DNA from: Sphingobium sp. TKS
GTDB taxonomy: Bacteria > Pseudomonadota > Alphaproteobacteria > Sphingomonadales > Sphingomonadaceae
DNA length: 64,000 nt
Assembly: GCF_001563265.1 (NCBI RefSeq)
Contig: NZ_CP005084.1
Coordinates: forward strand, 814,001-878,000
Direction: 5' to 3'
Shown: in pieces, positions 33,515 through 41,206 of the stretch
Layout: every line of letters begins with the position of its first letter
Numbering within the stretch: position 1 is the stretch's first letter
Program-made: the position numbers and the translations under genes
Notes under the pieces: generated by a model
Databases searched by the model: none
The model's input: the letters and a program-made list of their open reading frames with translations, nothing else
What the model was told of the DNA's origin: nothing

Positions 33515-34482
33515 CGTGGCTGCCTGGCGTGTCGCATATGTTGTTCGAAGCGCGTGCTCGCGAGTTCCAGGAGTTGCGGCGTCGCCTTCAGATAGACCTC
33601 GGTGCCAATGACGTTCTGGTGCCCGAGATAGGCCGAAAGCCAGGGGAGCTTGGCGTGAATGTCAGCACCTTCCTCCGCCCATGCTGTCAGGCGGTGAACC
33701 GCGAACGCATGCCGAAACTCATATGGGCGCGCTCCGACGCGCCCCTGCGCAGGCTTAATATCGAGGCGGCGCAGGAGCTTGCGAATAGCGTCGGACGCCG
33801 CGTGGGTATGGAGTGGCGCGCCGTTGAGGCGAACGAACAGAGCTTCGCAATCCCCTTGACCACGATCGTGAAGCACCCGGCATCGATCATCGACATAGAG
33901 GCCAAGCTCTGCGACAAGATCGTCGCGCATGGGGACGATACGCGTACGCCGCTTGCTGTTGCGTATGAGCAAGGTCCCACGGTCGAGATCGACATCATCC
34001 ATGGTCAGACGCACCGCCTCGCCGAGCCTGAGGCCGGTGCAGTAAAGCACGAGAATCAGCCTTCGCAGCATAGATGCCCATATGAAGCGGCCTTGGTGCG
34101 CTGACGCGGCGGCGAGAATGCAGCGGATCTCGTCGCGGCTGAAAATGTAAGGAAAGAACGTCGACTCCTTCACCGGCGCAAAGGCGTGCTCGGGCACATA
34201 GCTGGTGGGATCGCGACGACGGCGATGCAGGCAAAGTTGACGAATGACCCCGAACTCGTTGCCGAGCGTGACGGCCTTGCGGTCGGGCAAACGCCCACAC
34301 CAGCGGCTAATCGCTTCGGCCAGCGAAATATCGACATCGTCGCCCCACTGGTCTTCGACGAAGCGAAGGAAGCGTTCGATCTCAAACTCGCCGCGTCGAT
34401 AGGGATGGCCCATGGCGCGCTTGAACGCCAGGAAGCTCGCGGCGTCGTTCCTTAACTCTTCCAGGACGATGACGGTGGTCAT
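33511..34482 (-). CDS. RIT recombinase B (second tyrosine recombinase)
   Basis: A 323-residue tyrosine recombinase distinct from its neighbours. The N-terminal part reads SFLAFKRAMGHPYRRGEFEIERFLRFV. Catalytic blocks are YCTGLRLGEAVRLTMDDVD (Arg), SKRRTRIVPM (Lys region), YEFRHAFAVHRLTAW (His-type position and Arg) and LGHQNVIGTEVYLKAT with the Tyr nucleophile. Overlaps of 4 bases on both sides suggest one mRNA and coupled translation. Appears intact. Confidence 0.9.
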   Translation of the reverse strand: MTTVIVLEELRNDAASFLAFKRAMGHPYRRGEFEIERFLRFVEDQWGDDVDISLAEAISRWCGRLPDRKAVTLGNEFGVIRQLCLHRRRRDPTSYVPEHAFAPVKESTFFPYIFSRDEIRCILAAASAHQGRFIWASMLRRLILVLYCTGLRLGEAVRLTMDDVDLDRGTLLIRNSKRRTRIVPMRDDLVAELGLYVDDRCRVLHDRGQGDCEALFVRLNGAPLHTHAASDAIRKLLRRLDIKPAQGRVGARPYEFRHAFAVHRLTAWAEEGADIHAKLPWLSAYLGHQNVIGTEVYLKATPQLLELASTRFEQHMRHARQPR

Positions 34483-35482
34483 GTCGGCACCGGCAATGCG
34501 ATCTCGCGCAGGGACGCGGTGGCGATCCGCACATAGGCCGAGACCGACTCTGGATCCCGGTGACCAAGGAGATCCGATATCACTTGGGGCCGCGCACCCA
34601 GGTCTATCTGGCGCGCCGCGTGAGAATGTCGCAATACATGGCTGCCCAGAAATGGTGCATCGATCCCCGCGATCTTCGCATGCTTCATCACGATGTGGCG
34701 TATCGCGCTCGAAGCCGCGAATGGCTCCAGCGGCATCTTCATCTGCACGAAAAGATGGCGGGTGGGTGTATCAGCGGGCCGGCCGTGGCGTAGATACTCT
34801 GCCAGCGCCTTGGCGACGGGTGGCAACAGCGGCAGCGTGAATGCAACGCCCGTCTTTGGGCGAAGGACTGACAGTGTGCTATTATCCCAGTCGATATCCC
34901 GAAACTGCAAGCGGATGATCTCGCCGGCGCCAAAGCCATAGGTGCTCATCATCAGCAGGATCGCGTAGTCGCGAAGGCCCTGCGGACTTGATCTGTCCAC
35001 GGCCATCAGGAGCCGCTTCACATTGTCCCAGGAAAGGGCGCGTCTCGGTCGCTCGTGCCGTCGTTGCACGGGCGCGATCACGGCCTCGCTGATATCGACC
35101 GGACTCTGTCCACTCCAGTGCAGGAAACGGGAAAAGCAGCGTACCGTGCAAGCAAGATCGCTCACATGCGATCGGGAATATCGCGCGGCGCGGCCAACCA
35201 GAAATGCATCGACATCGGTTATCTGCATCGAGTGCCAGTCCTTGCCGGCCTGAATCAAGTAATCCTGAAGCTTACCGATGTGGCCCAGCTTTTTGTGAAC
35301 CGTCACCTCTGGATTACCGCGATGCTGGGTCAGATAGGCGGCATACTGCGCGAGCAACGGCGGCAGCAAAGCCTTCCCTGGACGAGGCGGTCGCCAGTCA
35401 GGTGGGGCAAGCCCCAAGCAATGATAGACACGGCTGAGCGACAGCAGGGCGCTGCTGGAAAGTCTGAGAGAAAGCGGGTCTA
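34479..35482 (-). pseudogene. RIT recombinase A, C-terminal part (split by IS630)
   Basis: The C-terminal about 334 codons of the first recombinase: core-binding domain (LLAQYAAYLTQHRGNPEVTVHKKLGHIGKLQDYL) and catalytic domain (MSTYGFGAGEIIRLQFRDIDW, LRPKTGVAFTLPL, HVLRHSHAARQIDLG, LLGHRDPESVSAYVRIA with Tyr). In place of the usual Arg in the first box it reads GFGAGEI. Removing the IS630 copy and one TA joins this frame to 36536-36771 without a shift, giving a protein of about 413 residues. An ATG at 35495 inside the IS630 end could restart translation of this part. Confidence 0.85.
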
Positions 35483-35495
35483 GAGCGGTTTCCAC

Positions 35496-36103
35496 TCATT
35501 CCGGTTCATATCCGCACGATTTGAAGTAATTGGCGCATTCGTCGGGCAGGAAGATATCGACGAGCTTTCCGATCAGGCCCCAAAGCCCGCTGACGGTTCG
35601 CTCGCCCGCTTTGCGCAGCATTGCCTTCAGCCGGGAGAACGCCTTCTCGATTGGGTTGAAGTCCGGGCTGTAGGGTGGAAGGAAGCGCAGGGTTGCACCT
35701 GCGGCCTCGATGAGCACTTGGACCGACGCACGCTTGTGGCTCGACAGGTTGTCCAAGATGACGATGTCGCCCGGTCGCAGTTCCGGCACGAGCACTTGAG
35801 CTACGTAGGCTTCAAACCAGTCGCCGTTGATCGGGCCGTCGAGCACCATCGGCGCAATCATGCCGGTCATGCGCAGGCCGGCCACCAGCGTGGTCGTCTT
35901 GCGATGGCCGTGCGGGAAGCCCATCCGCAGACGCTTGCCTTTGGCGCAGCGGCCATGGCTGCGGGTCATGTTGGTCGCCGTCCAGGTCTCGTCGATGAAG
36001 ACCAGGCGTTCTGGTTCCAGATCGAGCTGACCGTCGAACCAGTGGCGACGCTGCTTCAGAACGTCGGGACGGTCTTGCTCGATCGCGTGCCCGGTCTTTT
36101 TTT
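35496..36103 (-). CDS. IS630 transposase, orfB frame (DDE core)
   Basis: About 200 codons that continue orfA after a frameshift at the A7 run (36103-36097 on the minus strand). The frame reads [14 protein letters not shown] (first Asp), [12 protein letters not shown] (second Asp) and [19 protein letters not shown] (Glu), so the DDE triad is complete. It ends CGYEPE just inside the inverted repeat. There is no strong independent start (an ATG at 35969 would omit the first Asp), which supports synthesis as an OrfAB fusion by frameshifting. Confidence 0.87.
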
Positions 36104-36442
36104 CCGCGTGATGCCGTGGCGCACGAAAAAGCGATGCAGCGTGCCGATCCCGACCGGGGCGCCACGATCGATCAACCGAGCCTGAACTTCGACAAGGGTC
36201 ATGTCGCCCTGTTCGGCAAGCAGTTCACGGATGAAGCCGCCATGCGCCTCGATCCTGCCCGAATGCCGGTCTCCGCCACGTGGCTTGGCAACAGCCTCAC
36301 CATGTTCCAGCGCGCGTTGCCGCCAGCGGATCGCGCTCGATGCGCTGACACCAAACCGGTCAGCCGCAGCCCGACAACTCAAACCCCCATCAATCGCAGC
36401 AATGACCCTGTCCCGCAGGTCCTGTGAAAGCGTTCGTGCCAT
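36056..36442 (-). CDS. IS630 transposase, orfA frame (DNA-binding)
   Basis: A 128-residue reading frame with a helix-turn-helix N-terminus: [38 protein letters not shown] (about residues 5-42), then [22 protein letters not shown] and [16 protein letters not shown]. The last conserved residues lie at the A7 run (36097-36103); the frame beyond is a non-conserved tail. A frameshift there fuses it to the DDE domain in orfB. Such A-run frameshifting is common in IS630 relatives and is inferred here from the sequence alone. Confidence 0.87.
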   Translation of the reverse strand: MARTLSQDLRDRVIAAIDGGLSCRAAADRFGVSASSAIRWRQRALEHGEAVAKPRGGDRHSGRIEAHGGFIRELLAEQGDMTLVEVQARLIDRGAPVGIGTLHRFFVRHGITRKKRPGTRSSKTVPTF

Positions 36443-36535
36443 CCATGCTGGCCTCCTGCCACCAGCAGACAGCGTGAATCACATCAGCGCAGCAAAGGGA
36501 ACCCCTGCTGATTCAGTTCGTGTGGAAACCGCTCT

Positions 36536-36771
36536 AGCCCCCGTCGCTCCGCATACCAGTCTTTGAAGCGGCCAACGCGTTCAAGGGTCAACTCTTCTCG
36601 CTCGACCAGGCCGTGCAAGGCGCAATAGGTACGAAACTGCTGGATGCGGATCAGATAAACAATCGTTGTTCCTGCCCCAAGGCGCCGCTCGGCGCTCCAG
36701 ATGCGGCGGATATCGTCGGGGGTGGGCGCGGCAGGGTCGGCTGCGGCGATATGATCGACATGTACGGGCAT
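36536..36771 (-). pseudogene. RIT recombinase A, N-terminal part
   Basis: The first about 78 codons of the first RIT recombinase, from ATG at 36771 (DDIRRIWSAERRLGAGTTIVYLIRIQQFRTYCALHG ... FKDWYAERRG). The frame then runs into IS630. The end joins in frame with the C-terminal part across the duplicated TA. The gene is broken by insertion only; no other lesion is visible. Confidence 0.85.
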
Positions 36772-37520
36772 GGCTTTACCTCGATCGGCAAAGCGTAGCT
36801 GACGCTGAAAACGTGATCACGCCCCGCATCGTGTTGGCAAGAGCCATCGGCATCGCCGACACTGCCTATCCTCTGGATGGGTCGGAGTCCCAAGGGGGCC
36901 GGAATACAGTGCAACAGCTCCGGGGAAAGGGCTAGGCGGAGCGTCGCAAGGGCCGGAACGTCGCTCACCGGCAAGCCCGGCCTCGCCAGCCGGGGCGCCA
37001 TCAATTTGACGGCGGCAACGGATCTGCGCACCGCGACAACGCGGCGGCGAAGCCAGCGCACCGCGCCTGGAAGGGAAATATCCGGGCCGCGCGCTGCGTC
37101 TGCGGCGGCTTCCATGCTTCGTTCCGACGCGGCTATCCCAACGATGCGATCGATCGCGGCAAGCGAACCGGGCAGGCGAGCGGCGAGAAAATCCGGGAGC
37201 AGGCTGAATGTTATGTGCCCCTGTGGGCAGTAGCAGCGAGCGATCCGTACACCCGGACTGGTCAGGCGCGCATAGCTACCGTGCCGCCGAAATGCACAGC
37301 CGCCGCTCGGATGGAGCGGGCAGCGCAACAGTCGCGCGCGCCGCCACTCCTGCGTGGCGACATAGTCCTCGATCGTCGACCTGGTACGCAATGGTATCTG
37401 CAACGTCGCCCCCCGCGCGGCGGCCCCCGACTGCGAGGTCGCTGCTTTTATCTGGAGCCCAGTGCGCCGAAATCTCCGGCAAGCCCGGATTATATCCCAA
37501 AACGCCCCAGATAAAACCAT
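36651..37520 (-). CDS. RIT-associated protein with zinc-ribbon-like N-terminus
   Basis: An open frame of up to 289 codons upstream of recombinase A and overlapping its start. Its first ATG lies in the terminal repeat, so the real start is probably further in, near TRSTIEDYVATQEW. The informative part is LRCPLHPSGGCAFRRHGSYARL followed by ARCYCPQGHITFSLLPDFLAARLPGSL, a Cys/His-rich ribbon. A helical region (AAIDRIVGIAASERSMEAAADAA) and a basic patch (WLRRRVVAVRRSV) follow. It resembles transposase-type DNA-binding zinc beads. The last third may be non-coding shadow of the recombinase leader. Function unknown. Confidence 0.5.
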   Translation of the reverse strand: MVLSGAFWDIIRACRRFRRTGLQIKAATSQSGAAARGATLQIPLRTRSTIEDYVATQEWRRARLLRCPLHPSGGCAFRRHGSYARLTSPGVRIARCYCPQGHITFSLLPDFLAARLPGSLAAIDRIVGIAASERSMEAAADAARGPDISLPGAVRWLRRRVVAVRRSVAAVKLMAPRLARPGLPVSDVPALATLRLALSPELLHCIPAPLGLRPIQRIGSVGDADGSCQHDAGRDHVFSVSYALPIEVKPCPYMSIISPQPTLPRPPPTISAASGAPSGALGQEQRLFI

Positions 37521-37532
37521 GCTCTGGATAAT
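37503..37532. repeat. RIT terminal inverted repeat, right
   Basis: Exact 30-base reverse complement of the left repeat at 32411-32440. Confidence 0.92.
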
Positions 37533-37536
37533 GACT

Positions 37537-37558
37537 CTTATGTCGAGATCGACATAAG
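37537..37558. repeat. Subterminal palindrome at the RIT right end
   Basis: A perfect 10 bp inverted repeat, CTTATGTCGA and TCGACATAAG, with a 2-base centre (GA), placed between the right terminal repeat and the resumed tnpC reading frame. It occurs only at this end and is a likely recombinase-binding or crossover site; that function is inferred. Confidence 0.75.
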
Positions 37559-37562
37559 TCCC

Positions 37563-38152
37563 ACGCGCGCCGTTATTTCTTCGAGCTGGCCGATATCGCC
37601 GCGCAGCTCAAAAAGCGCCGCAAAAAGGCCGTCATCTCGCCGCTGGCCGTAGAAGCGGTCCGCCGTATCGACGCGATCTTTGACATAGAACGCGCCATCA
37701 ACGGCAGATCGGCCCAAGAGCGTCTAGCCCTTCGCCAGGAACTCAGCGCACCGCTGGTCGCCGATCTGGAAAAATGGATGCGCGACAACCGGTCCAAGCT
37801 ATCGAAGAACAGCGATGTGGCCGAGGCCATGGATTACGTGCTTAAGGCTTGGCCCGCCTTCGCAGCCTTCCTCGACGATGGCCGCATCTGCCTGACGAAC
37901 AACGCGGCGGAACGGGCGCTCAGAGGCATAGCCCTGGGCAGAAAATCATGGCTCTTCGCTGGTTCAGATCGCGGCGGCCAGCGCACCGCCTTTATGCTGA
38001 GCCTCATTGGCACGGCGAAGCTCAACGACATCGATCCGCAGGCATGGCTTGCCGATGTGCTCAGCCGCATCGCCGACATCCCCCAGAACCGTCTACACGA
38101 ACTGCTGCCATGGAATTGGCGCGCAGCCGAAGATCAACGCGAAGCCGCCTGA
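37563..38152 (+). pseudogene. IS66 transposase TnpC, 3' part
   Basis: Continuation of the interrupted transposase. Joined to the 5' part it reads LCWS-HARRYFFELADIAAQLKKRRKK, then the C-terminal IS66 domain with ICLTNNAAERALRGIALGRKSWLFAGSDRGGQRTA (catalytic Glu region) and LPWNWRAAEDQREAA. The reading frame is open throughout, so only the RIT insertion breaks the gene. Confidence 0.92.
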
Positions 38153-38177
38153 TCCGCGGCCTTCACCGAATGCATAC

Positions 38178-38185
38178 TCTGAGTG
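38178..38185. repeat. IS66 target-site duplication, right copy
   Basis: TCTGAGTG immediately after the right IS66 end, identical to 30546-30553. Confidence 0.93.
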
Positions 38186-38200
38186 TCCGATAAGGGTCGA

Positions 38201-39004
38201 CTAAAACCCAATCTCGCCCAGGCAGGCGGATGCCTGCCTGACATAGCTGCCGCCGAACAAGCGCGCATGCACGAGGAGCGGCCATAAGCGATATATGGGC
38301 TGCCGCTCACGCCATCCCTCTTCGAGACCACAGGCTTCGTAGAATGCGACGGGCGGATTGTCGAACAGGCTGAGCATCGCCAGATCGACTTCCCGGTGGC
38401 CGTAATAGGCTGCCGGATCGATCAAGCCGGATATGCTGACGTCATTGACTAGGATATTGCCACCCCACAGATCGCCATGAAGCAGGGCGGCCGGGGGATG
38501 ATCGGGCAGGAAGTCGCCCAACCGCCGGACCAGTTGCTCAAGGCGATCACCCAGATGGCGATCAACATGGGGAAGATGACACCGTAACCGGTTGTCGCTC
38601 CAGAATTCGACCCAACTGCTTTTCCGACCGTTCGGAATGGCCACGTTGCTGAAGGCATAATCAGAGTCCCAACCATAGCCGCCGGCGGTTGGCAGATGCA
38701 GATGATCGAGAATGTCCGCAAGGTTTGCCCATGCACGGGCAAGCCGCCCCGCGGCCGGCAGGTCCTCCAGGATCAGCAATTCGGCTTCCATCGCGAGGAT
38801 CGTCGGCGTCGGCAAGCCCCTTCCGCGCAGCGCCTCAAGCATCGTGGCTTCGACGGCCACCAACGAACCGGTCTTCGCGATCGCGGTTCCACCACCGATC
38901 AAACCAAGCCGGCTGACCGACGAAAGGCTACCGCCGGAGATTTGCGTCACGCTTTCGACACGAGCCCCCAGCAAATGGCCCGCGCGCACAAATATCGACC
39001 TCAC
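38201..39004 (-). CDS. Fructosamine/ketosamine-3-kinase family protein
   Basis: A 267-residue kinase-fold protein. Landmarks are the N-terminal ISGGSLSSVSRLGL loop, ILEDLPAAGR (hinge), PAALLHGDLWGGNILV (catalytic loop with Asp and Asn), GLIDPAAYYGHREVDLAMLSLF (metal-binding Asp) and a C-terminal YRLWPLLVHARLFGGSYVRQ. Family members phosphorylate ketosamines on glycated proteins or small molecules so that the adduct breaks down. The start is a GTG with AAGGGG upstream. The gene is complete, with its stop 23 bases from the IS66 right end. It is not obviously connected to its mobile neighbours. Confidence 0.88.
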   Translation of the reverse strand: MRSIFVRAGHLLGARVESVTQISGGSLSSVSRLGLIGGGTAIAKTGSLVAVEATMLEALRGRGLPTPTILAMEAELLILEDLPAAGRLARAWANLADILDHLHLPTAGGYGWDSDYAFSNVAIPNGRKSSWVEFWSDNRLRCHLPHVDRHLGDRLEQLVRRLGDFLPDHPPAALLHGDLWGGNILVNDVSISGLIDPAAYYGHREVDLAMLSLFDNPPVAFYEACGLEEGWRERQPIYRLWPLLVHARLFGGSYVRQASACLGEIGF

Positions 39005-39184
39005 ACAGCGACCCCTTATTATCTCCGGTCAGTGATAGGCGCTTTGCGCTGTCAGGCATAGCGACGACGGACGGCTCAAACCGTGCCAAGGCGCCTCTCC
39101 CATGCGCCGATATGCGCTTGATCGCCCATTGTAAAAGCGGCACAATATGGGCGCGGGCAGACCGGGACAGGAGCTTGGTTTGCA

Positions 39185-39382
39185 ATGGACGATATGAGTG
39201 AGCAATTTCTTCGCCTCAGGGCGGTGATCCAGAAAACCGGGAAGCCCAAGGCTTCCATCTATCGCGACATCCATCTGGGCACGTTTCCCGCGCCCGAAAA
39301 AATAGGCGCCAGGGCGGTGGCCTGGCGCCTGTCGCGGATCATGCGTTGGATGCGATCTCCCGCCAATTACCAGGACGACTGA
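39185..39382 (+). CDS. AlpA-type excisionase/regulator
   Basis: A 65-residue helix-turn-helix protein of the AlpA family (FLRLRAVIQKTGKPKASIYRDIHLGTFPAPEKIGARAVAWRLSRIMRWM). AlpA-type proteins act as excisionases or activators of the integrase gene in P4-like elements. It converges on the integrase gene and overlaps its 3' end by 16 bases. A decayed copy of the same gene lies beside the second integrase. Confidence 0.88.
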   Translation: MDDMSEQFLRLRAVIQKTGKPKASIYRDIHLGTFPAPEKIGARAVAWRLSRIMRWMRSPANYQDD

Positions 39383-40653
39383 AACCAGCCCAGCGCTTCG
39401 ACCGGCTTCTTCTTCGGGGTCTTGTCCTCAATGACGATCGCCTTCGAAGCGCGCTCGGCGTCATCGAGATAATCCGCCCACCATTTCATCATCTTCCGGC
39501 GGGGATCGAGATAGAGCGCGGCGTTGTAAACGCTCCGCACCCCTTGCGGCACATGGGCAAGCTGCATCTCGATCCAGTCGGCGTTGAAGCGACCGGACTC
39601 ATTCAAGATCGTGCTGGCGACCGAACGGAAGCCATGCACGGTCGCCTTGTCCCCGACACCCAGGCGCCGCAGGAGAACCAGCATCCGGCTCGAACTGATC
39701 GTGTCATCATTGTTGCCAATGACCGGGAAAAGATATTGCCCGAACCGCTCATTGCCGAATTTGCCGTAGACATTGAGCTCCTTGAGTTCACGCAGCAACT
39801 CGACGGCCTGCGGCGGCAGCGGTACCAGATGCTCCAGTTGCATCTTCATCCGCGCCGCGGGAATGCGCCACAACGGCTTGGGTCCGCCCAAGCCTTCGAA
39901 CTCGCTCCATTGGGCGTGGCGGGTTTCCTGCGTGCGCACCATGGTGAGGATCGTCCATCGCAGGGCAAGATGGCTGAGGCGTGAGCCGGTGTCCGCGTTC
40001 AGCGCGGCATAGAAGCGTGGCAATTCCGAGATGGGAACCTTGGAGCGATGCTTGACCCGCGCCCGCTTGCGCATCACTGAGCCGAGATCGGTACAGGGAT
40101 CGGACATGACGCGACCGCTGGGGATGCCATAACGGAAAATCTCGCTGCAATAGCCCCGCACCCGGTGCGCCATTTCGAGCGCGCCGCGATCCTGGATCTG
40201 CTGCAAGGCTTCGAGCATCATTTGCGGGATGATCGCGCGGACCTTCTTCTTGCCGATGACGGGGAAGATATCTGCCTCAAGCCGCCGCTCGATGACGCCG
40301 GCATAACGGGCAGACCAGCCTTCCCGTTTCACAGCCAACCATTCCTCGGCCAGCTGCTGGAAGGTCGTGTTCTCGGCCTTGATCTCATATTTCTGGAGCA
40401 GGCGGATATGGGCCGGGTCTTTCCCCTCGGCGAGGAGCGCCTTCATCTCCTCACGCCATACGCGCGCGCGGTCAATGCTGACCTCGGGATAGGTGCCGCC
40501 CTTGAGCGTCTTCTGCTTATAGTCAAAGCGATAGGAGAGGCGCCACTGGGCCTTGCCGTTGGGCAGGACGCAGATGTGGAGGCCGCCGCCGTCGGCTTTC
40601 TTGACGGGGCGTTCGGAGGGTAGAATCGATTGAATGAGACTGTTGGTCAGCAC
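39367..40653 (-). CDS. P4-type tyrosine integrase, copy 1
   Basis: A 428-residue integrase with the DUF4102-like arm domain at the N-terminus (KKADGGGLHICVLPNGKAQWRLSYRFDYKQKTLKGG). A core-binding domain (FQQLAEEWLAVKREGWSARYAGVIERRL) and a catalytic domain follow, with Arg in MVRTQETRHAQW, HGFRSVASTILNESG (His, Arg) and the Tyr nucleophile in RSVYNAALYL. The Arg-box context is unusual but shared with copy 2. All catalytic positions look intact. It presumably integrated the element that ends near 40,850 or 42,670. Confidence 0.92.
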   Translation of the reverse strand: MLTNSLIQSILPSERPVKKADGGGLHICVLPNGKAQWRLSYRFDYKQKTLKGGTYPEVSIDRARVWREEMKALLAEGKDPAHIRLLQKYEIKAENTTFQQLAEEWLAVKREGWSARYAGVIERRLEADIFPVIGKKKVRAIIPQMMLEALQQIQDRGALEMAHRVRGYCSEIFRYGIPSGRVMSDPCTDLGSVMRKRARVKHRSKVPISELPRFYAALNADTGSRLSHLALRWTILTMVRTQETRHAQWSEFEGLGGPKPLWRIPAARMKMQLEHLVPLPPQAVELLRELKELNVYGKFGNERFGQYLFPVIGNNDDTISSSRMLVLLRRLGVGDKATVHGFRSVASTILNESGRFNADWIEMQLAHVPQGVRSVYNAALYLDPRRKMMKWWADYLDDAERASKAIVIEDKTPKKKPVEALGWFQSSW

Positions 40654-41039
40654 CGGTCAGGACTCCTGAAAACGGTGCGTGGGATTTGAAATCCTGTTCC
40701 AAAGACCAACAAAAAGACCAACAAATCCCATGCAAACCACCTGAGCGGTCATGATCCTATAGGAGACCATGTTACATGGGATAAAAGCCTAAAAACAGGC
40801 CTTTTTTTGACGTCCATTTGCGACCTTGTTGGTCTTTTTGGACCTAGATTTGGTTGCGGGAGCAGGCTGCTTAACTGCAATAAGAGTGCGGAGAAACCTC
40901 AGCGTTACTCAATTACAAATAGAGCCAAACAAATTCAAAATGATTTCGATCCACAATACATCGCACCTATTTTAATTAACAATATTATCAAAAGATAATT
41001 TCGTGAATAAACGAAGCAAATAAACGGCGCTTACGATAC
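40654..41039. other. Region between integrase modules
   Basis: No gene. It holds repeats of ACCAACAAA on the integrase-1 upstream side (about 40,705-40,730) and the direct repeat assigned as attachment site A. A clearly AT-rich stretch follows (about 40,900-41,100), unlike the surrounding GC-rich DNA and consistent with separate ancestry of the next module. Confidence 0.5.
40826..40849. repeat. Putative attachment-site repeat A
   Basis: TTGTTGGTCTTTTTGGACCTAGAT here and TTGTTGGTCGTTCTGGTCCTAAAT at 42651-42674 match at 20 of 24 positions in the same orientation. Each lies 170-200 bp before an integrase start. The pair brackets integrase 2 as direct repeats, as expected for tandem integrations sharing one target. 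Confidence 0.6.
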
Positions 41040-41206
41040 AAGGCAATGATCGAAAAGATAGGCAATCCCAAAGCTTCGATCTGTCTCGACATAAATTTTA
41101 ACGAGTTTCCGCCCCCAGTGGGGGTCGGCGCCAGAGCGATACCTGGCGCCTCTCCACATATTTTGATCAATGCAGGTTCTAGCGGCCTACCAGGACGATT
41201 GAAACC
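41040..41206 (+). pseudogene. Decayed alpA beside integrase 2
   Basis: Frame one reads AMIEKIGNPKASICLDINFNEFPPP and VGARAIPGA, clearly related to the intact AlpA at 39,185 (AVIQKTGKPKASIYRDIHLGTFPAP, IGARAVAWR). The start region is lost and later codons are scrambled by indels before the same end (YQDD-like bases TACCAGGACGATTGA). It keeps the same position relative to its integrase as the intact copy. Confidence 0.7.

Larger units (their letters stand above)
35484..36534 (-). mobile_element. IS630-family element inside RIT recombinase A
   Basis: A 1051 bp element with terminal inverted repeats starting GAGCGGTTTCCAC at both ends (35484 inward and 36534 inward). It is flanked by TA at 35482-35483 and 36535-36536 within CTAG, the standard IS630 target. 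The transposase is encoded in two frames joined by a run of seven adenines. The insertion has no visible decay and is probably the youngest event in this nest. Confidence 0.9.
32411..37562 (-). mobile_element. RIT (recombinase-in-trio) element inside tnpC
   Basis: Terminal 30 bp perfect inverted repeats at 32411-32440 and 37503-37532 enclose three tandem, 4-base-overlapping tyrosine recombinase genes on the minus strand plus one zinc-ribbon-like frame. This is the recombinase-in-trio arrangement. Beyond the right repeat lies an extra perfect palindrome (37537-37558) before tnpC resumes at 37563. A short overlap (CC or CCA) is repeated at the two junctions, so the exact end is known to within 3 bases. 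The element carries an IS630 copy inside its first recombinase gene; without it the element is about 4.1 kb. Confidence 0.88.
30554..38177 (+). mobile_element. IS66-family element carrying a nested RIT element
   Basis: The left end (GTATCGC, 30554) and the right end, read on the other strand from 38177 (GTATGC), share related inverted repeats followed by CGGTGA and CCGC. Flanking 8 bp duplications are identical. The three IS66 genes (two small accessory genes and tnpC) are present in order on the + strand, but tnpC is split by 5.15 kb of a second element. Without that insert the element would be about 2.5 kb, normal for IS66. Transposition is presumably dead now unless tnpC is supplied elsewhere. 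Confidence 0.92.

Noticed and set aside
35812..36165. 118-codon frame in the IS630 element
   Set aside because: It is the third, unused frame across the frameshift region; the DDE residues lie in the neighbouring frame.
40654..41039. CRISPR-like short repeats (ACCAACAAA units) beside integrase 1
   Set aside because: Only a few irregular copies without regular spacers; more likely integrase arm-binding sites.
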